Position numbers and translations under genes: made by a program. This document shows positions 5,309 to 12,960 of a stretch of 16,178 nucleotides of DNA, piece by piece; the stretch's first letter is position 1, and the number at the start of each line of letters is the position of its first letter. Source of the stretch: B18-G4 sp003648575 (GTDB lineage Bacteria; Bacteroidota; Bacteroidia; Bacteroidales; B18-G4). The notes under the pieces were generated by a model. That model ran no database searches, was not told the origin of the DNA, and saw only the letters and a program-made list of their open reading frames with translations. The stretch spans positions 1 to 16,178 of the forward strand of contig JAOZTN010000068.1 of NCBI GenBank assembly GCA_029942245.1, in the 5' to 3' direction.

Positions 5309-7972
5309 TTAATTAATTTTTATAATTTTTCCCTGCCAGATGATATTATGATCTGTCTGTATCCGGATGATATAGATTCCTTCGGGGTAGTCACTTATAT
5401 TTATTTGAAGGCTCGGATGGTTTTGTAAAGAAATGTTGTGATCAGCGTACATCGTATGACCCAGAATATTAATAATACTCAAACTGCATTTTACTGTTTC
5501 TGAAGCACCAAAATCTACATTTAAATAATTGTTTGCAGGATTTGGAAATATGCTGACAAAATCATGCTCTCTATCCTCAATTCCCGTGCAATTATCAATG
5601 ATCACTTCAAACACTTCAGAAAGGCTTGTACAATCATATTGGTTGGTTTCAGATACCGTAAGAATCCCTGCTCCCGGGCTGCCCCAGTGAACTGTTAGCT
5701 GGTGAGTACCGGCGCCTCCGATAATAGTTCCTCCTGTAACATTCCACTCATAAATATTTCCGGTGGTTTCCGGTGTTGAATACGCTGCAATTTCATCATC
5801 ACAAACCAACGACAATCCTGAAATAGCAGGAGTAGGTGCAAGATCAACCAGTATTTCAAGAGGATCTGATACAGTTCCGTCGCCACAAATATTCTGTCCA
5901 AAAACACTTAAATTCACAGATCCACTGAAGGCATCATCCCACAAAATACTGATTTCTGTTCCACTACCCATGATGATCCCTGCATTTACCGGTTCAAGGA
6001 TCCATATCAGTGTGTCAGCATTGGCTGCGCCACTTGAATTATACATTGTTTCATCATTATTGCAAACAGACGCCGGGCCAACAGGTATTCCTGCTTGCCC
6101 AGGCAGTTCTACACTATATATCCAGCGGCTTCCAATCATATTGCTCAAACAATAATCAGTATAGCCTTTTGCTGTATAAAGCCCTTCATCCAGTTGATAT
6201 CCGAAGCTAATTAGAGAACCGGTACCCGGTACAATATTTGCCGTTGAAACACCATCAAGATATAATTCATAATCAACACCCGTTTCAGACCCATCGAGGG
6301 TGAGTTCTATTCCCGGGCTGCCTATACAATAACCTCCACCATCTGATAGCTGATATATGGATGGATTATGATGGACTTCTCCGGAAAATACAGCTGACCA
6401 GTCGCCAGAACCACAATTATTTTCTGCTCTGACTTTTATGGAATAGGAGCCTGTCCAGTCACTTGCTGAATTAAATGTCCCAATGGTATCATTTCCTGTG
6501 ATGTCTCCGGCTTCTACAGGCTCAACATGCCATTCATAAGTAGAAGCATATTGTACAGTATTGGTAGTATATTCATAGTCAAGGCCACCACACACATCTG
6601 AAGGCCCAGCTGGTATATTCGCCTGGGCAGGCGTTACAGATACAGTCATAAAATCTTCCTGAAGATAGGTATCATAGGCAGTACCATTAAATACAGTTAA
6701 TTGAACATTAAAGCTACCAGTTGTATTATATGTGACGCTGGGATTTTGATTTGTTGAAGTAGCAGGGCTTCCTCCATCAAATAACCAATCCCATGAGACA
6801 ATATTACCTGTTGAGCCATCTGTAAACTGAACCGTTTGCCCAACACAAATGTCGTTTTCACTCACTGTAAAATTAGCTGTTAGAGCATCTCCATAGTAAA
6901 ATGCCCCCATATCAGCAACAGTGCCATCAGGATCGAGTGGTGAAGAAGGATCTCCTGCATCAATACAGGGTGAAGCGGCAGTCAGATGATAATTATCGTT
7001 TGAAGGATCTTCAAATAAAGGGTCGCTTTCAATACAGCCTGTGCCGAACCAGCTTTGACTTATGCCATTTTCTACATCTGAATATGTGACAATTGGGGGA
7101 TATATCGAGGATGTAGCAAATATTTCCAGATTATATGAACAAACATCATCCCAAAGGATACAATTGGTAATTATAGGTTGTCCTTGTAAATCGATGCAAT
7201 AAAATGCACCACCGTATGTTGAAGTATTTTCTGAAAAAGTGCAATTAGTAAACTCCGGTGTTGAATAATTGAACACATAAACAGCACCACCAAACGGAGA
7301 ATCGTTTTCATAAAATAAAGAGTGGTCGATTACCGGATCGGAATATGAAATTTGCATTGCACCGCCATGGCTTGAATTATTGCCTGAGAATACACATTCA
7401 GAAAATGAAACATCGCTATTATTGTGACACCACACTCCGCCACCTTCATTCGCATAATTGTTAGTAAAGGTCAGGTTTGAACAAATTGGATTGGAATTAT
7501 CCATAGCAACTAAACCTCCACCATAGCTGTCGCCGGGATGTCCATTATTGTTTGAAATCTCTAAATACGATAATGTGGGACTTGAGCCTGAGTAACAATA
7601 AATACCGGCACCGTAATATGCGTACCCATTTGTAATAGTGAACCCTGATAAAACCGCTGCTGGTGTTTCACCACTGCTGAATTTAACACAACTACCTGAA
7701 CCACTGCCATTAATAATCGTAGAAGAGATGTAGTTTTCGTCAGCAGTTGTCAGGAAGAGTGACCCAACTGTTATTGATTTTCCGTTAAAATTGATATGCT
7801 CATTGTAGGTATTGGGCTGCACCAGTATTGTATCACCGGTCGAACTTGCATTAATGGCTGCTTGAATGTTTGCATGATCAGCAGGTACGTTAATGATATT
7901 TGCACATAAGAATGAAGCATTAAAACTCAAAGTTAGGATGATCAATGCAGGATATATTTTTAATAAGCGCAT
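5309..7972 (-). CDS. T9SS-secreted beta-helix protein with PKD and PKD-like domains
   Basis: This is an 887-residue secreted protein. Residues 1-24 are a signal peptide (hydrophobic IYPALIILTLSF, cut near LCA|N). Residues 25-362 form a right-handed parallel beta-helix: INVPADHANIQAAINASSTG opens it, then turns such as YGGGLVAMDN, EGGGVWCHNN, HGGAMQIS, FGGAVYVF and YGGAFYC recur. It closes with SPCIDAGDPSSP...DMGAFYYG, as in choice-of-anchor Q type proteins. Residues 364-446 are a PKD domain (GQTVQFTDGSTG, SWDWLFDGG, YNTTGSFNVQL). About 450-795 are further PKD/Ig-like modules with paired cysteines. The last 80 residues are a T9SS type A domain (VSIFPNPANNYL...GKIIKIN). The start at 7972 is chosen because the signal peptide begins there; the longer frame from 8014 overlaps the upstream gene. 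It lies 14 nt after the beta-propeller gene, so they are probably co-transcribed. It is likely a surface adhesin or glycan-interacting protein, not proven. Confidence 0.9.
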   Translation of the reverse strand: MRLLKIYPALIILTLSFNASFLCANIINVPADHANIQAAINASSTGDTILVQPNTYNEHINFNGKSITVGSLFLTTADENYISSTIINGSGSGSCVKFSSGETPAAVLSGFTITNGYAYYGAGIYCYSGSSPTLSYLEISNNNGHPGDSYGGGLVAMDNSNPICSNLTFTNNYANEGGGVWCHNNSDVSFSECVFSGNNSSHGGAMQISYSDPVIDHSLFYENDSPFGGAVYVFNYSTPEFTNCTFSENTSTYGGAFYCIDLQGQPIITNCILWDDVCSYNLEIFATSSIYPPIVTYSDVENGISQSWFGTGCIESDPLFEDPSNDNYHLTAASPCIDAGDPSSPLDPDGTVADMGAFYYGDALTANFTVSENDICVGQTVQFTDGSTGNIVSWDWLFDGGSPATSTNQNPSVTYNTTGSFNVQLTVFNGTAYDTYLQEDFMTVSVTPAQANIPAGPSDVCGGLDYEYTTNTVQYASTYEWHVEPVEAGDITGNDTIGTFNSASDWTGSYSIKVRAENNCGSGDWSAVFSGEVHHNPSIYQLSDGGGYCIGSPGIELTLDGSETGVDYELYLDGVSTANIVPGTGSLISFGYQLDEGLYTAKGYTDYCLSNMIGSRWIYSVELPGQAGIPVGPASVCNNDETMYNSSGAANADTLIWILEPVNAGIIMGSGTEISILWDDAFSGSVNLSVFGQNICGDGTVSDPLEILVDLAPTPAISGLSLVCDDEIAAYSTPETTGNIYEWNVTGGTIIGGAGTHQLTVHWGSPGAGILTVSETNQYDCTSLSEVFEVIIDNCTGIEDREHDFVSIFPNPANNYLNVDFGASETVKCSLSIINILGHTMYADHNISLQNHPSLQINISDYPEGIYIIRIQTDHNIIWQGKIIKIN

Positions 7973-7986
7973 AATAGATATGTGTA

Positions 7987-9240
7987 TTAGTTTATAATTA
8001 TTTTTTGTGAGCAAATATTTTTAAAATCACCGTCCCATGCCTTTAAAACATATAATCCTTTTGGCCAGCTGCCAGTGTCATACATATGTTCTGCCGGCTC
8101 AATATTGTATTTGGCAAGCCTCGATTTTCCTTGTATATCGATGATTTCAAAATTCATTTTACTGCTAAAAGAAGTAAGATTCACTCGCATAAAACCATTT
8201 GTTGGATTAGGATAAATTAAATCGTCTCTTCTTTCTATTTCCAATAATCCCGTTGAAGGACTTTTAGTATTTTTCATTATCATACCACCTGTTCCGGCGA
8301 TATACGAAACAGTGTCATATTTATAAACTGAATAAGGGGTGCCTGTCAATCCTGAGAAGTCCAATTCCCAGCTTTGGCCACTATCGGAAGAATAGAATAT
8401 TCCACTGGATGATCCGTATTTTCCGGCTGTCCAGCCTGTTTCACCATCAAAGTGCAAACATTCCAGAACAAAACTATGATCTCCTGTGAGAACATCATCC
8501 CAGTTTTGGCCCCCATCGATTGTTCGTTTTATTACAGCTTTACTTCCATCTGTTCCAGCCACAATACCGGTGTTTTCATCAAAGAAATACATACCCCCAA
8601 TGATAAAGCTGCTTCCAAAATCCTTAATCAAGGACCAGGATGAACCATCTGTTGTTTTGTATATTTTATTTGTTGAAGCATGATCAGAGCCACAGGCAGC
8701 GAACCCCAGATTTTCATTTACAAAATGCATTCGACGAAATGTCTGGGAGGTGCCTGTAGACAGCGAGGTCCATGTGTCGCCGGCATTAACGGTTTTATAT
8801 ATTCTACCGTTCCAGCCACAAGTATAACCTGTACTTACATTTGGAAATTCAACACAGTAAAACCCCCATGTATTGGAAATATTCTTTACCGTCCAGGTGC
8901 TGCCACCATCAAAGGATCTCAATATCAATCCATAATATAATGAGGCATTGCAGCCTACAGCAAATATTGTATCAGTGTTCACTGCATTTACGCCAAAAAT
9001 GCATGAAGGCATTGATACAGGATTTTGTGTAAGCCAGGTCTGGCCACCATCTACAGTCTTAGCTATTACACAACTTGATGTAAACTGCCAGGGACCTCCC
9101 CCGGCATAGCCCACGTTCTCATTTGCAAAACCAATTCCCCAAAAATCCTGGGCAGTACCGGAAATTTGTGAAGCCCATTGTGAATTAACTGTAAGGGCAA
9201 TCAAAATACACATTGAAAATGAAAGAATATATTTTTTCAT
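7987..9240 (-). CDS. T9SS-secreted Asp-box / YCF48-like beta-propeller protein
   Basis: This 417-residue protein begins with a signal peptide (MKKYILSFSMCILIALTVNSQ). The body has repeated Asp-box motifs: KTVDGGQTW, RSFDGGSTW, KTVNAGDTW, KTTDGSSW, RTIDGGQNW and YSSDSGQSW. Phrases such as FANENVGYAGG, FVNENLGFAACG and FFDENTGIVAG alternate with them. That combination is typical of BNR/YCF48-like beta-propellers in secreted Bacteroidota proteins, which are usually structural or glycan-related and not photosynthetic. The C-terminal ~80 residues are a T9SS type A sorting domain (DLIYPNPTNGFMRVNL, IDIQGKS, KGLYVLKAW, CSQKIIIN). It is the first gene of a two-gene minus-strand operon with the beta-helix/PKD gene 14 nt downstream, and is divergent from the histidine kinase gene. 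No sialidase active-site residues are apparent, so a catalytic role is not supported. Confidence 0.9.
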   Translation of the reverse strand: MKKYILSFSMCILIALTVNSQWASQISGTAQDFWGIGFANENVGYAGGGPWQFTSSCVIAKTVDGGQTWLTQNPVSMPSCIFGVNAVNTDTIFAVGCNASLYYGLILRSFDGGSTWTVKNISNTWGFYCVEFPNVSTGYTCGWNGRIYKTVNAGDTWTSLSTGTSQTFRRMHFVNENLGFAACGSDHASTNKIYKTTDGSSWSLIKDFGSSFIIGGMYFFDENTGIVAGTDGSKAVIKRTIDGGQNWDDVLTGDHSFVLECLHFDGETGWTAGKYGSSSGIFYSSDSGQSWELDFSGLTGTPYSVYKYDTVSYIAGTGGMIMKNTKSPSTGLLEIERRDDLIYPNPTNGFMRVNLTSFSSKMNFEIIDIQGKSRLAKYNIEPAEHMYDTGSWPKGLYVLKAWDGDFKNICSQKIIIN

Positions 9241-9248
9241 AGCTCTGA

Positions 9249-9282
9249 CAAATTTGGAGATACGTTGATATTAATTGCAAAA
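9249..9282 (-). promoter_or_regulatory. Candidate promoter of the beta-propeller/beta-helix operon
   Basis: On the minus strand TTTTG (9282-9278), a 21-nt gap and CAAATTTG (9256-9249, one mismatch to TAnnTTTG) precede the ATG at 9240 by 8 nt. The leader would be very short or absent. It lies in the 152-bp gap shared with the divergent histidine kinase gene. Confidence 0.4.
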
Positions 9283-9380
9283 GAAATAAATCAAATGGAG
9301 ATGGAATCTTAACACTTTCTAAAGAATACTTAAAATAACTTAAAACAGGCAGTTGCCTAATTTTCAAGACATTTATTCTC

Positions 9381-9388
9381 TATTTTTG
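9381..9388 (+). promoter_or_regulatory. -7 element of the histidine kinase operon
   Basis: TATTTTTG matches TAnnTTTG exactly and ends 4 nt before the ATG at 9393, so the transcript is probably leaderless. The nearest TTG (9353-9355) is 25 nt upstream of the box, somewhat beyond the usual spacing. Confidence 0.5.
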
Positions 9389-9392
9389 CTAT

Positions 9393-10898
9393 ATGTTGCG
9401 AAAAAAGACAGGCATATTTATTTTTATTCTGGCCATTTCGTTTGTCGGACTTCTATGGCTTCAATATTACTGGATCAGCCTTTCTTTTCAAATGAAAAGT
9501 GAGGAATTTGATACCAGAGTGAATACAATTTTATCCGGGGTTGCTGAAGGTGCTGAAGAAAGTTTTTACTGTATTGACTTCTTTTCAGAGTTTAACGTTT
9601 CTTCCGGTGAAGGGATATATCTTATTAAACACAAATGGGACGAAAAAGGGTATTTGCCAGGAAATAAGAATACTGTTGCCGACACGATAAAAACATATTT
9701 CTTAAACCAATTTCAGAATGATACATTACTGAGTTACAGTGATATAAAATTCTCTTTCCCAGCAAATATCAGGATGGAGTTGAATGTAGAATATTTAATG
9801 CAGGGGGATACAGATTTCAATAAGGATGAACCGACGATAAATTCATATCGTGAATCATTATTAAATAATGATTTGTTTATTACAACACTGGATACTTTGC
9901 TGGAAAGCCAATTAAGAAAGAATGGAATTATATCAGAATATCATTATGCTGTTCAATCCTCTTATCCGGATTCCGTTTTTTATGCAAACCCTGAAGATCT
10001 TGATCCGAAAATATTTAATAGTGGCTTAAGTACGGTACTCTTTAATGATAATTACTTCTTCAAGCCTGTAAAGTTGTTGCTTTTCTTTCCCGATAAAAAG
10101 ATTAGCTTAATTAACGAATTATGGCTGGTAATAGCGGGGTCAATATTGCTTATTGTGATCCTGATAATTTTGATAATATATTTCATTCGCACTCTCTTGC
10201 ACCAACAGAAACTATCTGGAATGAAATCTGATTTTATCAGTAATATGACCCATGAGTTTAAAACGCCTGTAGCTAATATAAATTTGGCCCTTGACACTCT
10301 TGAAGGCCAGAATATGTTATCCGGAGAATCATCTTATAAAGTTGCAGAAATCATCAGAGAAGAAAATCAGAGGATGCAACACAATGTTGACCTTATACTG
10401 GAGACCTCTTTGTTTGATAAAGGATCAATCTCCCTGAAAAAATCCGAACTGGATCTTCATGACCTTCTTTCAGGAATTATAGATTCGATGGCCTATGAAA
10501 TGAAGGATAAGAAAGGAACTCTGTTAAAAGTGTTTGAAGCAAAATATTACATCATTAATGCCGATGAAGTACACCTTTCCAATACTATATTTAACCTGAT
10601 TGATAATGCAATAAAATACGCTGATAAAAATACTGATGTTGAAATATCTACCCGAAATATTGCAAACTATTGTATTCTCTCAATAAAAGACTACGGTAGA
10701 GGTATACCGGCTGCATCTTTAGATAAAATATTTGATAAGTTTTACAGGGTGTCACAGGGTGATAAACACGACGTAAAAGGTTTTGGCCTGGGCTTGTTTT
10801 ATGTGAAACAAATTATCGACAAGCACGGTGGAAAAATAAAAGTAAAAAGTGAGTTCAATAAGGGCAGCACATTTGAAATTTGGCTACCACTAAAATGA
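9393..10898 (+). CDS. Sensor histidine kinase (RprX-like)
   Basis: This 501-residue inner-membrane kinase pairs with the next gene. TM1 lies at about 8-31 and TM2 at 243-264 (LWLVIAGSILLIVILIILII). They enclose a periplasmic sensor region of about 210 residues with no domain I recognise. The cytoplasmic part has the H box SNMTHEFKTPVANI with phospho-accepting His287, the N box NLIDNAIKYA (401-410), the G1 box DYGRGIP (from 433), the F box FDKFYRV and the G2 box GFGLGLF (from 463), so it appears catalytically complete. No HAMP domain is evident between TM2 and the H box. Architecture and partner resemble Bacteroides RprX/RprY, a recalled family resemblance; orthology is untested. Its stop overlaps the regulator start by ATGA, indicating translational coupling. 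The signal is unknown; it is divergent from an operon of secreted repeat proteins. Confidence 0.93.
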   Translation: MLRKKTGIFIFILAISFVGLLWLQYYWISLSFQMKSEEFDTRVNTILSGVAEGAEESFYCIDFFSEFNVSSGEGIYLIKHKWDEKGYLPGNKNTVADTIKTYFLNQFQNDTLLSYSDIKFSFPANIRMELNVEYLMQGDTDFNKDEPTINSYRESLLNNDLFITTLDTLLESQLRKNGIISEYHYAVQSSYPDSVFYANPEDLDPKIFNSGLSTVLFNDNYFFKPVKLLLFFPDKKISLINELWLVIAGSILLIVILIILIIYFIRTLLHQQKLSGMKSDFISNMTHEFKTPVANINLALDTLEGQNMLSGESSYKVAEIIREENQRMQHNVDLILETSLFDKGSISLKKSELDLHDLLSGIIDSMAYEMKDKKGTLLKVFEAKYYIINADEVHLSNTIFNLIDNAIKYADKNTDVEISTRNIANYCILSIKDYGRGIPAASLDKIFDKFYRVSQGDKHDVKGFGLGLFYVKQIIDKHGGKIKVKSEFNKGSTFEIWLPLK

Positions 10899-11593
10899 CC
10901 GGGAAAAATCCAAAAATATTAATTGTTGAAGATGACAAGAACATGGGTTATCTTTTGAAGGAGAATATGAAAGTCTCTGGATTTGACCCTGTACTGTGTA
11001 TTAACGGACAACAGGGAATTGATGCTTTTAATTCAGAAACATTTGATTTGTGCCTGCTCGACATCATGATGCCTGAAAAGGATGGTTTAACCTTAGCAGT
11101 TGAAATAAGGAAAACAGATAAAAATATTCCCATTATTTTTCTCACGGCTAAATCGCTGGATGACGATAAGATTTCGGGATTTAAGGCTGGTTGTGACGAC
11201 TATGTGACAAAACCTTTCAATATAGAAGAATTAATGCTCAGGTTAAGGGCAGTATTAAAGCGAAATCCCCGCATGACGGCTCAAGCTGATAAAGACTGCT
11301 ATGTATTCGGAGCATACACTCTAAATTATAAGGAACGGAAACTTATTAAAGATAATAAGCAGGACAAGCTGAGCACAAAAGAAGCTGAGCTTTTAAAAGT
11401 GCTGGTAGAATATAAAAACGAAGTCGTTTCCAGGAGTACTATTTTAAAGGAAGTATGGGGTGTGGATGATTATTTTGTTTCAAAGAGTCTTGACGTTTAC
11501 CTTAATAAAGTAAGAAAACATATTCAGGATGATCCGAATCTTGAGATCATAAACATCCATGGTTATGGATATAAGCTAATTGCCAGAGGATAA
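10895..11593 (+). CDS. OmpR/PhoB-family response regulator (RprY-like)
   Basis: This is a 232-residue DNA-binding regulator. The receiver domain (about 6-122) has the acidic pocket VEDD, phospho-acceptor Asp56 in LCLLDIMMPEKDG, Thr84 in IFLTAK and Lys106 in VTKPF. The C-terminal winged helix (about 130-230) has LSTKEAELLKVL, the recognition-helix stretch SLDVYLNKVRKHI and the ending INIHGYGYKLIA. These features, especially DDYVTKPF and IINIHGYGYKL, resemble Bacteroides RprY; I infer the same subfamily. The ATG at 10895 is chosen because it forms an ATGA overlap with the kinase stop; a TTG at 10880 is in frame but less likely. It should be phosphorylated by the adjacent kinase. Its regulon is unknown. 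Confidence 0.95.
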   Translation: MTGKNPKILIVEDDKNMGYLLKENMKVSGFDPVLCINGQQGIDAFNSETFDLCLLDIMMPEKDGLTLAVEIRKTDKNIPIIFLTAKSLDDDKISGFKAGCDDYVTKPFNIEELMLRLRAVLKRNPRMTAQADKDCYVFGAYTLNYKERKLIKDNKQDKLSTKEAELLKVLVEYKNEVVSRSTILKEVWGVDDYFVSKSLDVYLNKVRKHIQDDPNLEIINIHGYGYKLIARG

Positions 11594-11663
11594 CAATGTA
11601 AGTTAACAGAGGCGTCAACGATCCTACCCGATGGCAGTCGGTGCAATAAGCTAAGTCATGCTT

Positions 11664-12605
11664 TTAATGATAATCTAATCTACTCTTGTTTTCGTTTTTT
11701 TTCTTACTTGGGAAAAATATTTTTTTAAACCTTTGAGGAAGTTCATCTTTAATATGGTTTTTTTTATGTGTAAACGGATGCGTAAATTTTAATGAATAGG
11801 CATGTAAATACAATCCTTTTCCGCTTAAAATTAAATTCTCAATTCCATACTCTTTATCTCCTAATATCGGATTCCCGATACTCGACAGATGTATGCGTAA
11901 CTGATGTCTTCTCCCTGTTTGAGGTTTTAATTTCACTAAGTTGAGTATGCCGAATTTTTTTGAGGGAACGGATTCTTTTATTGTATAATTTGATTGTGAT
12001 TCCTTGCCGTCAATTTTTGAAATGATTTTTCCTCGAAGGCCCATTTCACCAATAGTAATGGCATAGTATGTTTTTTTGATCTCGTTGTCTTCAAACATTT
12101 TATTTAAAGCACGAATGCTACTTCTCGTTTTTCCGACCAGTAAAATACCTGTGGTTGGATAATCTAATCGGTGAACAGGTTGCGGTGTTGTAGCATCAGG
12201 AAGATTACTTTGCTTGATGTTTTGAGTTAAGGCATTGGCAATAGTTTTAAATCTATTTCCGCTCACGAGAATACCAGCAGGTTTACGAATCACTGCTAAG
12301 TGATTGTCTTCAAATAATACTTCAAGTGGAAAGACCAGTTTTTTCTTATAACTGACTTCTTCCGGAATGGATAACCTGATAGTTTCACCACCATTTATAA
12401 ATGTAGCCGAAGTAGCAACAACATCATTAACCGTAATATACTGCTTCTTTAATACTTTCTTTAAGGCTGATTTGGTTAAAGCGACATTAAAAATACCTAC
12501 ACCATATTCTTGAAGTCGAACAGGAGTGGGTAGTTTTGGAACAATATGGGTTTCGGTTGGGTGGATAATGTAAATAAGCGTTGTTGGTATGCGTTTAATT
12601 TCTAT
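11664..12605 (-). CDS. RluA-family RNA pseudouridine synthase, start codon non-standard or lost
   Basis: The product should isomerise uridine to pseudouridine in rRNA or tRNA. The catalytic motif is PVHRLDYPTTG, with the Asp at position 148 of the extended frame; other family blocks are KTYYAITIGE, GRRHQLRIHLSSIGNPILGD, GLYLHAYSLKFTHPF and DELPQRF. The first standard start is a GTG at 12293, which would give a 209-residue protein beginning just before the KPAG motif. The same frame stays open to 12605 and encodes RLQEYGVGIFNVALTKSALK, then VLKKQYITVNDVVA, an S4-like RNA-binding domain, then VFPLEVLFEDNHLAV, as expected for a full-length enzyme of about 313 residues. No in-frame ATG, GTG or TTG exists between 12293 and the TAA at 12608-12606. 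An ATA (12605) or ATT (12599, 12575, 12569) would have to serve, or the start is mutated. The frame opens at the stop codon of the upstream VF530 gene, suggesting coupling. Which RNA site is modified is not known. Confidence 0.85.
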   Translation of the reverse strand: MEIKRIPTTLIYIIHPTETHIVPKLPTPVRLQEYGVGIFNVALTKSALKKVLKKQYITVNDVVATSATFINGGETIRLSIPEEVSYKKKLVFPLEVLFEDNHLAVIRKPAGILVSGNRFKTIANALTQNIKQSNLPDATTPQPVHRLDYPTTGILLVGKTRSSIRALNKMFEDNEIKKTYYAITIGEMGLRGKIISKIDGKESQSNYTIKESVPSKKFGILNLVKLKPQTGRRHQLRIHLSSIGNPILGDKEYGIENLILSGKGLYLHAYSLKFTHPFTHKKNHIKDELPQRFKKIFFPSKKKNENKSRLDYH

Positions 12606-12847
12606 TTATTTTTTTTATCTAATTCAAGATAAAGCCGTTCAACTTTATCTCTTGCCCATGGTGTTTTTCTTAAAAACTTAAGGCTAGACTTAATTGAAGG
12701 GTCCTTTTTAAAGCAATTGATATTAATTTTCATTGCTAATCGATCCCAGCCATAATAGTCTACTAATTGCTCTAATATATCTATCAATCTTACTCCGTGC
12801 AAAGGGTTGTTGGGTTGCTCTTTATTAGAAATGCCTTTATCCTCCAT
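12602..12847 (-). CDS. VF530 family (DUF2132) small protein
   Basis: This 81-residue protein carries the block NNPLHGVRLIDILEQLVDYY, then GWDRLAMKININCFKKDPSI and KSSLKFLRKTPWARDKVERL, covering nearly the whole length. This is the signature of the VF530 family, named from a Vibrio fischeri protein; the family is described as DNA-binding, but its cellular role is not established. The first 15 residues are a polar, probably flexible lead-in. The start ATG at 12847-12845 is the only reasonable one. The stop (12602) overlaps the beginning of the open frame of the pseudouridine synthase, so the two are probably one transcript. The upstream side is divergent from the methyltransferase gene. Confidence 0.9.
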   Translation of the reverse strand: MEDKGISNKEQPNNPLHGVRLIDILEQLVDYYGWDRLAMKININCFKKDPSIKSSLKFLRKTPWARDKVERLYLELDKKNK

Positions 12848-12870
12848 TAATATGATGATTTATTGAGCAT

Positions 12871-12898
12871 TAAAGATACAATTCATTATTTAAATCAA
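12871..12898 (-). promoter_or_regulatory. Candidate promoter of the VF530/pseudouridine synthase operon
   Basis: On the minus strand TTG (12898-12896), a 17-nt gap and TATCTTTA (12878-12871, one mismatch to TAnnTTTG) precede the ATG at 12847 by 23 nt. Confidence 0.4.
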
Positions 12899-12932
12899 CT
12901 CATAAGTGTAGTAATTGGCGGAAAGGATTGTC

Positions 12933-12940
12933 TACCTTTG
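12933..12940 (+). promoter_or_regulatory. -7 element of the methyltransferase gene
   Basis: TACCTTTG matches TAnnTTTG exactly and ends 20 nt before the ATG at 12961. A TTG at 12915-12917 is 15 nt upstream of the box, slightly close for a -33 element. AGGA at 12947-12950 could serve as a weak ribosome binding site and favours the ATG at 12961 over 12967. Confidence 0.5.
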
Positions 12941-12960
12941 TGAAATAGGAAAACTAATTG

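Noticed and set aside
5695..9032. Plus-strand open frames opposite the beta-helix and beta-propeller genes
   Set aside because: They are antisense shadows of well-supported minus-strand genes with clear domains.
11594..11663. Terminator in the convergent gap after the response regulator
   Set aside because: Only a 4-bp CCGA/TCGG pairing is visible and no T-run follows it on either strand.
12600..12630. Programmed frameshift fusing the VF530 protein to the pseudouridine synthase at a run of A bases
   Set aside because: The run of eight A bases is present, but slipping into the synthase frame meets a TAA immediately (12608-12606), before the coding part begins.
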